DNA from: Candidatus Methanomethylophilus sp. UBA78
GTDB lineage: Archaea; Thermoplasmatota; Thermoplasmata; Methanomassiliicoccales; Methanomethylophilaceae
Reading direction: 5' to 3'
Assembly: GCA_002503545.1 (NCBI GenBank)
Contig: DARY01000032.1
Location: forward strand, 1 to 16,786
DNA: 16,786 nt
Below, piece by piece: positions 6,617 to 13,966 of this stretch; position 1 is the stretch's first letter; each line of letters starts with the position of its first letter. A model generated the notes under the pieces. It made no database searches. It was given only the letters and a program-made list of their open reading frames with translations, and was not told the origin of the DNA. Made by a program: the position numbers and the translations under genes.

Positions 6617-6656
6617 TTTAGGGTTACCTATACCGAAATTTAGGATACACCTAAAT
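6617..6656 (+). promoter_or_regulatory. Two TTTAGG..CCTAAA dyads at the sufC promoter, candidate iron boxes
   Basis: Dyad 1 is TTTAGG-GTTA-CCTATA (6617-6632). Dyad 2 is ATTTAGG-ATACA-CCTAAAT (6638-6644 and 6650-6656, perfect 7-bp arms). Their centres are about 22 bp apart, two helical turns. The half-sites resemble the TTAGG/CCTAA arms of DtxR/IdeR-family metal-dependent repressor sites, though the spacers are shorter than in the bacterial consensus. Dyad 2 overlaps the likely TATA element CTAAATATT (6651-6659), so binding would repress sufC. The regulator assignment is inference. Confidence 0.6.
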
Positions 6657-6697
6657 ATTGAATAAGGCATATTGAGGAGTATCAATCGGGGTTGAAA

Positions 6698-7510
6698 ATG
6701 GAAAAGCTCATTGTATCCAACCTGTCCGCCGAAGCCGACGGAAAGAAGATCCTAAACGACCTGAATCTGACTCTCAGCAAGGGGGACTGCATGGCACTGC
6801 TGGGTCCCAACGGCCACGGCAAATCCACCCTCTTCAACGTCCTCATGGGATCGCCCGAGTACACCGTGACCTCCGGTTCCGTCACGATGGACGGGGAGGA
6901 CCTCCTCGCCCTGACCGCGGACCAGAGGAGCAGGAAGGGCATGTTCATGGCTTTCCAGAACCCTCCCGACATCCCCGGGATAGTCGCGTCCGACTTCTTC
7001 CGCGCGAGCGTCAACGTCCGCCGCGGGGAGCCTGTCTCCGCCTACGACTTCTACAAGCTCACCGAGGAGGCCTACAGGAAGGTCGGTCTCAACTCCGACA
7101 TGGCGTCCCGCCATCTCAACGAGGGGTTCTCCGGAGGGGAGAAGAAGAGGGATGAGGTCCTGCAGATGCTCCTCCTCGAGCCCGACCTGGTGTTCCTCGA
7201 CGAGATAGATTCCGGACTGGACGTCGACGCCCTCTCGCAGATCGCATCCATAATCAACGAGATGCGCGCCAAGGGCACCACCTTCGTCATGATATCCCAC
7301 TACGACAGACTATACAACATCGTGCCCCCCAACCGCACCGCCGTAATGGTGGACGGGTCCATCGTCCTCGAGGGGGACGCCTCGCTGGCCAAGAGGGTGT
7401 CCGCGGAAGGATACTCGTTCCTGCACTCCGAATACGGGATCAACCTTGCGAAGAAGAGGCCGATAGCCGACCCCAAGGCCCCCGACATCCTGTCCCTAGG
7501 GGTGGACTGA
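6698..7510 (+). CDS. sufC: Fe-S cluster assembly ATPase SufC
   Basis: This 270-residue cytosolic ABC-type ATPase is the motor of the SufBCD scaffold. Motifs are Walker A GPNGHGKST (36-44), Q-loop Gln87, the SufC-specific signature EGFSGGEKKRDE (142-153), Walker B LVFLDE (164-169), D-loop SGLD and H-loop His201 in ISHYDRL. The Walker A has His where Ser or Ala is more usual; the Lys and Ser/Thr are intact. The start is the ATG at 6698 with TCGGGG six bases upstream; a TTG two codons earlier (6692), with GAGGAG upstream, is an alternative. It is the first gene of the suf operon, behind a promoter with two iron-box-like dyads. The sufD-like start follows after 70 bases. Confidence 0.95.
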   Translation: MEKLIVSNLSAEADGKKILNDLNLTLSKGDCMALLGPNGHGKSTLFNVLMGSPEYTVTSGSVTMDGEDLLALTADQRSRKGMFMAFQNPPDIPGIVASDFFRASVNVRRGEPVSAYDFYKLTEEAYRKVGLNSDMASRHLNEGFSGGEKKRDEVLQMLLLEPDLVFLDEIDSGLDVDALSQIASIINEMRAKGTTFVMISHYDRLYNIVPPNRTAVMVDGSIVLEGDASLAKRVSAEGYSFLHSEYGINLAKKRPIADPKAPDILSLGVD

Positions 7511-7580
7511 CACGGACTCATCGCTGATCGATCCGGCGCAGTCCGACATACCCGGCGGCAGGATCTCGGAGGACTCCCGC

Positions 7581-8186
7581 ATGGACGTGCTGATGTCCCG
7601 GTCCGCCGGCAGGACCGAGATCGCATACGACGTGGACGAGGGCAGGGAGGTCGTGCTCACCCTGATGGACCTGTCCCCCTCCGACCTCGACGTGGCGGTC
7701 AGGATAAACCTCGCGAGGGGCAGCAGGGCGGTCGTCCGCATCGCGTCGGTCTGCACGGGGAAGAGCTCCAAGGTCTTCGACGTGAACGTCAGGCACGAGG
7801 GTGCGGACAGCTATTCCCGCGCCGACATGGCGGGCATCAACCAGGGCAGCGGGGAGCTGCGTTTCCTCGGTACCTCCTACATAGCCAACGGGGCCCGCGG
7901 GAGCGACACCCGCCAGGACGGCAGGGTCACCAACCTGTCCCCCGACTCGAAGAGCGAGGTCTCGCCCGTCCTCCTGATAAACGACAACGACGTCAAGGCG
8001 AGCCACGGGGCGGCCCTGGGGGCATATGACCCAGAGGCGATATACTACATGATGAGCAGGGGCCTGACGGAGGACGAGAGCAAGAGGCTCATCACCATAG
8101 GGAGCCTCATGCCGGTCGTGGACTCGTTCGCGGACAGGAGCCTCGCCGAGGAGGCCAAGAGGCTGCTGGGAGGGATAGGCCTTTGA
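7581..8186 (+). CDS. sufD: Short SufD-like scaffold subunit (SufB/SufD family)
   Basis: This 201-residue protein corresponds to the C-terminal half of the SufB/SufD beta-helix family, which usually has 400 or more residues. The conserved core is SPVLLINDNDVKASHGAALG (128-147), with His142 in the place of the functional SufD His of KASHG, then EAIYYMMSRGL (152-162), the SufC-contact helix region. It has no SufB-type cluster Cys. The start is the ATG at 7581 with an excellent GGAGGA (7568-7573) seven bases upstream. The in-frame stretch 7500-7580 is open and codon-like but has no ATG, GTG or TTG, so it is not included. Its position between sufC and sufS is that of sufD in sufCDSUB operons. It ends overlapping sufS. 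It presumably pairs with SufB (11251 end) in a reduced SufBC2D. Confidence 0.85.
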   Translation: MDVLMSRSAGRTEIAYDVDEGREVVLTLMDLSPSDLDVAVRINLARGSRAVVRIASVCTGKSSKVFDVNVRHEGADSYSRADMAGINQGSGELRFLGTSYIANGARGSDTRQDGRVTNLSPDSKSEVSPVLLINDNDVKASHGAALGAYDPEAIYYMMSRGLTEDESKRLITIGSLMPVVDSFADRSLAEEAKRLLGGIGL

Positions 8187-9412
8187 TAGACACCGAGCAG
8201 ATCCGCAAGGACTTCCCCATGTACGGCAGAGGGGGCATGTACGGCAAGAGGCCCCTCCACTACCTCGACAACGCCGCCACCACCTTCAAGCCGAGGCAGG
8301 TCATAGAGGAATCCGACAGGTACTATACGGAGATCTGCGCCAACACGAAGCGCGGGGACTACGCTCTGGCACATGATGCGGACGTGGCCTACGACGAGAG
8401 CCGCGAAACGGTGGCGAGGTTCATAAACGCTGACCCAGAGGAGACCGTCTTCACTTCCGGGGACACCATGGGCCTGAACTTCGTGGCCTACGGCCTCATG
8501 CCGAGGCTGCACAAGGGCGACGAGATCGTCCTGTCGCAGGAGGAGCACGCCTCCAACGTCCTCCCGTGGTTCAGGGTGGCCCGGCTCACCGGCGCCTCGG
8601 TGAGGTACGTCCCGCTCACGGAGGACGGCCGCATCACCCCCGAGAACCTCAGGGAGACGGTGAACGAGAACACGAAGGTCGTGTCCCTGGCCAGCCTCGG
8701 CAACGTGCTGGGACAGCCGCTCCCCGTCAGGGAGCTGGCACATATAGCGCACTCGGTCGGCGCCGTCTACGTGGACGACGGGGCGCAGTCCGTCCCCCAC
8801 TCCAAAACCGACGTGAGGGAGACGGGCGTGGACTTCCTCTGCTTCTCGGGACACAAGATGCTGGGTCCCACCGGGATAGGCGTCATGTACGGTAAGAAGG
8901 AGATGCTGGAGGAGCTCGACCCCCTCTTCTACGGAGGGGAGATGAACGCGCGCTTCGACAGCTCCTGCGGGATGTCCCTTTCGGACGTCCCGGACCGCTT
9001 CGAAGCGGGGACGCAGAACATGGCCGGGGCCATGGGGCTGGCGGAGGCCTGCAGGTATCTGACCTCCGTGGGGTTCGGCAACATACGCGACCACGAGCGC
9101 AAGCTGAAGAGGGCCGCGGTGGACGGTATGCTGGCCAACGGGAACGCGACGGTATACAACGCCGGTACGGACACGGGCATCCTCACCTTCAACGTGAACG
9201 GGGTCTTCGCGCAGGACGCCGCCACGTATCTGGGGGACAGGGGCGTCTTCGTCCGCTCCGGGACCCACTGCGCCAAGATCCTGCCCGAGTTCCTGAAGAC
9301 CCAGGCGACCGTGCGCGCATCCATGTACATATACAACGACGAGGACGACGTCAAGGCGCTGGTAGAGGCCAGCGGACATGCGGAGGATTTCTTAGATGTC
9401 TTCTTTAACTGA
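8183..9412 (+). CDS. sufS: Cysteine desulfurase SufS (class II)
   Basis: This 409-residue PLP enzyme removes sulfur from cysteine and gives alanine plus an enzyme persulfide. Key residues are His122 in EEHASN (ring stacking), the Asp and Gln of VDDGAQ (PLP binding), Lys225 in FSGHKMLGPTG (Schiff base) and catalytic Cys363 in RSGTHCA. The SGTHC loop and the full length identify the SufS group rather than NifS/IscS. The start is the TTG at 8183, overlapping the sufD-like TGA as TTGA, with GGGAGGGA just upstream; the next Met (residue 13) would delete the conserved N-terminal helix. The natural sulfur acceptor is the SufU encoded next, whose ATG lies 17 bases inside this gene. Confidence 0.96.
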   Translation: MIDTEQIRKDFPMYGRGGMYGKRPLHYLDNAATTFKPRQVIEESDRYYTEICANTKRGDYALAHDADVAYDESRETVARFINADPEETVFTSGDTMGLNFVAYGLMPRLHKGDEIVLSQEEHASNVLPWFRVARLTGASVRYVPLTEDGRITPENLRETVNENTKVVSLASLGNVLGQPLPVRELAHIAHSVGAVYVDDGAQSVPHSKTDVRETGVDFLCFSGHKMLGPTGIGVMYGKKEMLEELDPLFYGGEMNARFDSSCGMSLSDVPDRFEAGTQNMAGAMGLAEACRYLTSVGFGNIRDHERKLKRAAVDGMLANGNATVYNAGTDTGILTFNVNGVFAQDAATYLGDRGVFVRSGTHCAKILPEFLKTQATVRASMYIYNDEDDVKALVEASGHAEDFLDVFFN

Positions 9413-9848
9413 ACACCCGGAGATAATGAAGCAGATCATCACCGACAACTACCAGTACCCCAGGGGGGTGAAGGAGACGGACGACCCCTCGTTCCTGACC
9501 GTCCACATGGACAGTGCCAGCTGCATAGACGACATCTACGTGCAGGCCAAGATAGAGGACGGCAGGGTCGCCGAGGTGTACTGGCACGGTTCCGGCTGCG
9601 CCATATCGATGGCCTCCGTCAGCATAATGACCCAGATCATAAAAGGCAAGACCGTCGGCGAGGCCGAGGCCATCATGGGGGAGTTCAAGAAGATGCTCGA
9701 CGGGAAGCCGTACGACCCGGCGATGCTGGGGGAGGCGGAGGCCTTCGCCAACGTCAACCGCCAGCCCGCGCGCATAACGTGCGCGGACATCGGCTGGAGG
9801 GGTCTGGAGAAGATATTCAGGAAGGCAGCGGGGGAGGGTGCGGAATGA
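9396..9848 (+). CDS. sufU: SufU sulfur-transfer protein, Gram-positive type
   Basis: This 150-residue protein of the IscU/SufU fold takes persulfide sulfur from SufS and passes it to the SufB scaffold. The metal-site residues Cys43, Asp45 (C-x-D), Cys68 and Cys129 are all present. The Cys68-Cys129 spacing of 61 residues matches zinc-containing SufU of Gram-positive bacteria, which has about 20 extra residues in this stretch compared with IscU. This favours a zinc-dependent sulfurtransferase over an IscU-like scaffold. The start is the ATG at 9396, inside the end of sufS, with GGAGGA (9382-9387) as ribosome-binding site. Its TGA overlaps the sufB ATG as ATGA, so the last three genes are tightly coupled. 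Confidence 0.93.
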   Translation: MSSLTEHPEIMKQIITDNYQYPRGVKETDDPSFLTVHMDSASCIDDIYVQAKIEDGRVAEVYWHGSGCAISMASVSIMTQIIKGKTVGEAEAIMGEFKKMLDGKPYDPAMLGEAEAFANVNRQPARITCADIGWRGLEKIFRKAAGEGAE

Positions 9849-11251
9849 CAGAGGATAAGCCGTCGTTCGACGGCGACGAGCGTGCGAAGTACGAGTTCCG
9901 CGACGACGTGGACGCCGTATACGAGACCGAGAGGGGTCTGAACGAGGACACCGTCAGGAAGATATCCGAGGCGAAGAAGGAACCCAAGTTCATGCTGGAC
10001 TTCCGTCTGGAGTCCCTGAGGGAGTTCTTCAGGCACAAGCAGCCCTCCTTCGGCCCGTCGCTGGACTTCATAGACTTCCAGGACTACACCTACTTCACCC
10101 GCGTCAGCAACGGCGTGGCGGAGAAGTGGGAGGACGTCCCGGACGACGTGAAGAAGACCTTCGACCGTCTGGGTATACCCGAGGCGGAGAAGAAGTTCCT
10201 GGCCGGGGTGACCGCCCATTACGAATCCGAGGCCGTCTACAGCAACATGCTCAGGGAGGTGCAGGACAAGGGGGTCATATTCCTCGACACCGACACCGGC
10301 CTCCGGGAGTACCCCGAGCTGTTCATGAAGTACTTCGGCAAGCTCGTGCCCCCGAACGACAACAAGTACGCCGCCCTCAACAGCGCCGTGTGGTCGGGAG
10401 GGTCCTTCATCTACGTCCCCAAGGGATGCAAGCTCGACATGCCCCTGCAGTCGTACTTCAGGATCAACAACATGAGGAGCGGCCAGTTCGAGCGCTCACT
10501 GATAATAGTGGACGACGACGCCGAGCTGAACTACGTCGAGGGATGCACCGCACCCATGTACTCCAAGGAGTCGCTGCACTCGGGGGTCATCGAGATCTTC
10601 GTCGGCAAGAGGGCGAAGATGCGCTACACCACGATCCAGAACTGGTCCAACTCCATCCTGAACCTGGTGACCCAGAGGGCCATCGTGGACGACGACGGTC
10701 TCATGGAATGGGTGGACGGGAACATCGGGTCCAAGCTCTGCATGAAGTACCCGTGCTGCGTCCTCAAGGGGGACCGCTCCCACGGATCCACCACCTCGGT
10801 GGCCGTGGCCGGCCCGGGACAGTTCCAGGACACGGGCGCGAAGATGATCCACCTCGGGAGGGGGTCGACCTCGAACATAATCTCGAAGTCCATAGCCAGG
10901 GGAGGGGGCACCGCCAACTTCCGCGGCGAGGTCTCCATCGGACCCAGGGCGGAGCACTCCCGGGCCAAGGAGGTCTGCGACACCCTCATCCTGGACGGCA
11001 TCTCCTACAGCGACACGGTGCCCCACAACAGGGTCAGGAACTCCACCTCCTATCTGGAGCACGAGGCGTCCGTCTCGAAGATAAGCGAGGGGCAGCTGTA
11101 CTACCTGATGAGCAGGGGTCTGAGCCGCGACGATGCGACGCAGATGATCCTCATGGGGTTCCTCGAGCCCTTCAGCAAGGAGCTGCCCATGGAGTACGCC
11201 GTGGAACTGAACAGACTGATCCGCTTCGACATGGACGGGGCCCAGCAGTAA
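9845..11251 (+). CDS. sufB: Fe-S cluster scaffold SufB
   Basis: This 468-residue beta-helix scaffold is where new Fe-S clusters are built in complex with SufC and SufD. Conserved features are VWSGGSFIYVPKG (182-194), NYVEGCTAP (229-237), Cys378 in KEVCDTL and His406 in YLEHEASVSKI. The Cys-His spacing of 28 equals that of the cluster-assembly pair Cys405/His433 in Escherichia coli SufB. The C-terminal YYLMSRGL (419-426) is the SufC-contact region and mirrors that of the sufD-like product. The start is the ATG at 9845, overlapping the sufU stop (ATGA); an upstream Met in the same frame (9779) lies inside sufU and its extension is not conserved. It is the last gene of the operon and the only gene in the window ending in TAA. 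Confidence 0.96.
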   Translation: MTEDKPSFDGDERAKYEFRDDVDAVYETERGLNEDTVRKISEAKKEPKFMLDFRLESLREFFRHKQPSFGPSLDFIDFQDYTYFTRVSNGVAEKWEDVPDDVKKTFDRLGIPEAEKKFLAGVTAHYESEAVYSNMLREVQDKGVIFLDTDTGLREYPELFMKYFGKLVPPNDNKYAALNSAVWSGGSFIYVPKGCKLDMPLQSYFRINNMRSGQFERSLIIVDDDAELNYVEGCTAPMYSKESLHSGVIEIFVGKRAKMRYTTIQNWSNSILNLVTQRAIVDDDGLMEWVDGNIGSKLCMKYPCCVLKGDRSHGSTTSVAVAGPGQFQDTGAKMIHLGRGSTSNIISKSIARGGGTANFRGEVSIGPRAEHSRAKEVCDTLILDGISYSDTVPHNRVRNSTSYLEHEASVSKISEGQLYYLMSRGLSRDDATQMILMGFLEPFSKELPMEYAVELNRLIRFDMDGAQQ

Positions 11252-11262
11252 CGCGGGCCCCG

Positions 11263-11284
11263 GGGTCCGCCGGAAGGCGGACCC
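11263..11284. terminator. Hairpin shared by convergent sufB and iorB
   Basis: GGGTCCGCC (11263-11271) pairs perfectly with GGCGGACCC (11276-11284) around a GGAA tetraloop, in the 33-base gap between the two convergent stops. It is symmetrical and so works from both sides. No T-run is seen, so it may protect 3' ends rather than terminate. Confidence 0.55.
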
Positions 11285-11881
11285 TCAGTCGTGCTTCGAC
11301 ACGGCTTCGTAACCCATGTCGAAGGCCTTGGAGTTGAGGTCCGTGGACTTCGGGGGGACCGTCTCCAGCAGGACCTCCTTGAGAAGGTCCCTGCCGAGCG
11401 GGAAACCCTTCATGGCGGCGACGGCGCCGATCATGACGGCGTTCGCCGCGACGGCCTTGCCGGCCTTCAGGGCTATCTCGGTGGCCTCGACCGTCACCAC
11501 GTGGTCGTTCCTGCTCTTTATCTCGTTCAGGAGCACGTCGATACCGGGATAGGTATCGAATCCCGCCGCGACGTTGCCGGGGTACACGGGGTCGAGGTTC
11601 ATCAGGACCGCGGTGTCCCTGCTGCCGAGTTTCATGGACCTGACGGTCTCCATGGGCTCGAAGCCCATGATCAGGTCCGCTCCGCCGGTCGCCTCCAGGG
11701 GGCTCACGACATCGTCCCCGAACCTGAGGGTTGAGAGCACGCTGCCTCCCCTCTGCGCCATACCGTGGACCTCGCTCATCCTCACCTTGTAGCCGGCCCT
11801 CATGGCGGCCGTACCGAGGACCATGGACGCCAGCAGGACGCCCTGTCCTCCCACTCCGACTATCTGGACGGAGTACTTCAC
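11285..11881 (-). CDS. iorB: Indolepyruvate:ferredoxin oxidoreductase, beta subunit
   Basis: This 198-residue gamma-type domain of a 2-oxoacid:ferredoxin oxidoreductase pairs with IorA. Its N-terminal VGVGGQGVLLAS motif and the SEVHGMAQRGGSV block are hallmarks of this subunit. The complex oxidises aryl pyruvates made from Trp, Phe and Tyr to aryl-CoA and CO2, reducing ferredoxin; in methanogens it can also run toward aromatic amino acid synthesis from aryl acids. The start is the GTG at 11881, overlapping the iorA TGA as GTGA, so the two subunits are translationally coupled. Longer open frames upstream lie inside iorA. Confidence 0.95.
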   Translation of the reverse strand: MKYSVQIVGVGGQGVLLASMVLGTAAMRAGYKVRMSEVHGMAQRGGSVLSTLRFGDDVVSPLEATGGADLIMGFEPMETVRSMKLGSRDTAVLMNLDPVYPGNVAAGFDTYPGIDVLLNEIKSRNDHVVTVEATEIALKAGKAVAANAVMIGAVAAMKGFPLGRDLLKEVLLETVPPKSTDLNSKAFDMGYEAVSKHD

Positions 11882-13695
11882 TGTCTCACCTCTATGCTCT
11901 TCTTGGGACATACGTTGGCGCACATGCCGCAGCCTATGCACTGCGACGGGTCGACCTCGACGCGTTCGTCCTTCTTTATCAGCGCCGGGCAGGCGATGGT
12001 GCGGAGGCACGTGTAGCATCTCACGCACTTGTCCTGGTCGACGTAGCAGACCTTCTTCGCCAGGGTCCTCTCCTTCTTGAGGAGGAGGGGGCAGGGGCAC
12101 TTGCTTATGACGACGGCGACGCCGTCGTACTCGATGGCCTCCCTCATCACCTTGACGCAGGAGAGGACGTCGTACGGGTCTACCGTCCTCACGAACCCGA
12201 CCCCGATACCCTTGACCACGCTCTCTATGTCCACGGAATCGGTGTCGATGCCGCCGAAATGCCTCCCCGTGCCCGGGTTGGGCTGATGGCCGGTCATGGC
12301 GGTGGTCCTGTTGTCCAGTATGACCATGACGATGTTGTGGCGGTTGAACAGCGCCGAGGTGAGCGGCTGCACACCGGCGTGGAAGAAGGTGGAGTCGCCG
12401 ATGAAGGCGATCGCCTTCTGGTCGGTCGCCTGGGCGAACCCTCCGGCCGCACCGGCGCCTCCGCCCATGCAGATGATGAAGTCCGCCGTCCCGAACGGCG
12501 GCTGGACACCGAGGGTGTAGCAGCCGATGTCGGAGCAGTAGACCACGGGGGTCTTGCCGACGGCCCTCTTGGTGGCCGCGTATATGCCCCTGTGGGGGCA
12601 GCCGGCGCAGAGGGAGGGAGGCCTGCCCGGCAGGGTCAGCTCCGTGCCCTTCATGGGGACCGGGGCGGGGTACACCGTGACGATGTCCTTCAGCCTCTGC
12701 ATGGTGTCGGGCGAGAACTCCCATTCCCTGGGCAGCGTCCCGTCCCTCTTGCCGTAGACGTGGACGGAGATCCCGTTCTGGGCGCAGATCCTGAGGACCT
12801 GGTCCTCGAGGAACGGTTCCAGCTCCTCCACGACCACCACGGCCTTCCTGCCGCGGATGAAATCGGCGATCTTCTTCTCCGGCAGGGGGTTGGTGAATCC
12901 CAGCTTCAGGATCGAGACCCCGGAGACGCACTCCTTCACGTAGCAGTAGGAGACACCGGAGGTTATGACCCCTATGTCGCCCTCGCCCTCGATTCTGTTG
13001 AGGGGCGACGCCTCGGAGAGCTCCGCCGCCTGCTTCATCCTCTCGAGCAGCCTGACCCTGTTGTGGACCGCGAAGGCGGGTATGTTGACGAAGTGCCTGT
13101 CGTCCTTCTCGAAGTGTCCCTTGAGGGGGGTGTCGGTCATTATGCTGCCCAGGACGACGTCGGCGCGGGCGTGGTTCACGCGGGTCGTCGTCCTGTAGAG
13201 CAGCGGGAGCCCCAGCTTCTCGGAGATGGCATAGGCCTCCCGGAGGAAGTCCTTCGCCTCCTGCGGGTCGGACGGCTCCACCATCGGTATGAGTGCGAGG
13301 GTCGAGTAGTACCTGTTGTCCTGCTCGTTCTGCGAACTGTGCGCCGAGGGGTCGTCCGCGGACATGATGACCATGCCGGCCCTGACCCCGGAGTAGGCGA
13401 GGGTCATGAGGGGGTCGGCGGCGACGTTGAGCCCGACGTGTTTCATGAATGCGAAAGACCTCACGCCGGAGGAGGCGGCGGCGGCCGCCACCTCCACCGC
13501 GGTCTTCTCGTTGGACGAGAACTCGAAGTACATCCCCGCCCTTTCGGAATATTCCTCCAACAGGTTACCGACCTCCGAGGAGGGGGTTCCGGGATACGTT
13601 GATGCGAATCTCACCCCCGCCTCGAAGAGGCCGCGGGTTATGGCCTCGTTACCGAGGAGGAGCTGCTTTCCGCTTTCTGACAATAGATCGGCCAT
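11878..13695 (-). CDS. iorA: Indolepyruvate:ferredoxin oxidoreductase, alpha subunit
   Basis: This 605-residue catalytic subunit carries thiamine diphosphate and two [4Fe-4S] clusters. The N-terminal pyrimidine-binding domain includes TYPGTPSSEV (33-42). The central GCPHRG (365-370) and the TPP motif GDSTFF...DNRTTAMTG (433-469) follow. The C-terminal ferredoxin domain has Cys557, 560, 563, 569 (CX2CX2CX5CP) and Cys586, 589, 592, 596 (CX2CX2CX3CP). Length and order equal those of typical archaeal IorA. The start is the ATG at 13695 with a modest AAGAAGGAA upstream. It is the first gene of iorAB, divergent from the tRNA-Leu gene. Its clusters make it a likely client of the adjacent suf system. 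Confidence 0.97.
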   Translation of the reverse strand: MADLLSESGKQLLLGNEAITRGLFEAGVRFASTYPGTPSSEVGNLLEEYSERAGMYFEFSSNEKTAVEVAAAAASSGVRSFAFMKHVGLNVAADPLMTLAYSGVRAGMVIMSADDPSAHSSQNEQDNRYYSTLALIPMVEPSDPQEAKDFLREAYAISEKLGLPLLYRTTTRVNHARADVVLGSIMTDTPLKGHFEKDDRHFVNIPAFAVHNRVRLLERMKQAAELSEASPLNRIEGEGDIGVITSGVSYCYVKECVSGVSILKLGFTNPLPEKKIADFIRGRKAVVVVEELEPFLEDQVLRICAQNGISVHVYGKRDGTLPREWEFSPDTMQRLKDIVTVYPAPVPMKGTELTLPGRPPSLCAGCPHRGIYAATKRAVGKTPVVYCSDIGCYTLGVQPPFGTADFIICMGGGAGAAGGFAQATDQKAIAFIGDSTFFHAGVQPLTSALFNRHNIVMVILDNRTTAMTGHQPNPGTGRHFGGIDTDSVDIESVVKGIGVGFVRTVDPYDVLSCVKVMREAIEYDGVAVVISKCPCPLLLKKERTLAKKVCYVDQDKCVRCYTCLRTIACPALIKKDERVEVDPSQCIGCGMCANVCPKKSIEVRQ

Positions 13696-13750
13696 GCGAT
13701 TCCTTCTTCCGGAGGGTGAACCTCCATTGTCCTTCCGTATCCCCTACTTC

Positions 13751-13758
13751 CTTATTAG
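13751..13758 (-). promoter_or_regulatory. Weak candidate TATA element of iorAB
   Basis: CTAATAAG on the minus strand lies about 60 bases upstream of the iorA ATG and is the most AT-rich element at a suitable distance. The match to the archaeal consensus is weak. Confidence 0.3.
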
Positions 13759-13807
13759 ATGTGTGCGTCCCAGCCGCCCGGAAACGCGCCGAACGGTACA
13801 AAAAACC

Positions 13808-13815
13808 ATATTAAG
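13808..13815 (+). promoter_or_regulatory. TATA box of tRNA-Leu
   Basis: ATATTAAG lies 24-31 bases before the first tRNA base, the expected archaeal spacing, with an A-rich stretch just upstream. Confidence 0.6.
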
Positions 13816-13838
13816 TGAATGGCCTTTGTACGAGACGG

Positions 13839-13921
13839 GCAGGGGTAGCCAAGCCAGGAAAAGGCGCAGGACTTAGGATCCTGTTCTTAGCGATTCTGGG
13901 GTTCGAATCCCCACCCCTGCA
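13839..13921 (+). tRNA. tRNA-Leu, anticodon UAG
   Basis: The acceptor arm is GCAGGGG (13839-13845) with CCCCTGC (13914-13920), and the discriminator base is A (13921), as expected for Leu. The D stem is GCC/GGC. The anticodon stem CAGGA/TCCTG encloses loop CTTAGGA with anticodon TAG at 13874-13876, reading CUA and related CUN codons. A long variable arm of about 14 bases makes it class II. The T arm is TGGGG-TTCGAAT-CCCCA. The 3' CCA is not encoded (bases after the discriminator are CCT), usual for archaea. No intron is seen. Confidence 0.96.
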
Positions 13922-13934
13922 CCTCCGTCGGTTA

Positions 13935-13942
13935 ACTTTATC
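13935..13942 (+). promoter_or_regulatory. Candidate TATA box of the SDR gene
   Basis: ACTTTATC, just after the tRNA, is centred about 28 bases before the SDR ATG. This predicts a transcript starting at or within a few bases of the start codon. Confidence 0.45.
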
Positions 13943-13966
13943 ACGGACGGCGTTCTAGCGCGGTGC

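Larger units (their letters stand above)
6189..6697. other. Long intergenic control region upstream of the suf operon (509 bases)
   Basis: I see no convincing gene here. The left half (6226-6456) is GC-rich and featureless apart from antisense frames, which I rejected. The right half turns AT-rich and carries palindromes at 6457-6482, 6506-6516 (CCGCA-T-TGCGG), 6545-6560, 6617-6632 and 6638-6656, and a strong TATA-like TATATAA at 6543-6549. Such a length and density of dyads is out of line with the tight spacing elsewhere in the window and suggests multi-signal control, or a small RNA. Confidence 0.55.

Noticed and set aside
6528..6664. 44-codon forward frame before sufC with a GGGACGGGG in front
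   Set aside because: It runs across the TATA-like box and both TTTAGG dyads, has AT-rich composition unlike the coding regions, and shows no domain.
11731..13602. 623-residue forward frame antisense to iorAB
   Set aside because: It lies opposite two well-conserved subunits with all catalytic motifs; its own sequence shows no family.
13839..13921. tRNA-Leu as an integration site for a mobile element
   Set aside because: No integrase, no repeated tRNA 3' end and no compositional shift are visible downstream; the YqaJ-like gene alone is not enough.
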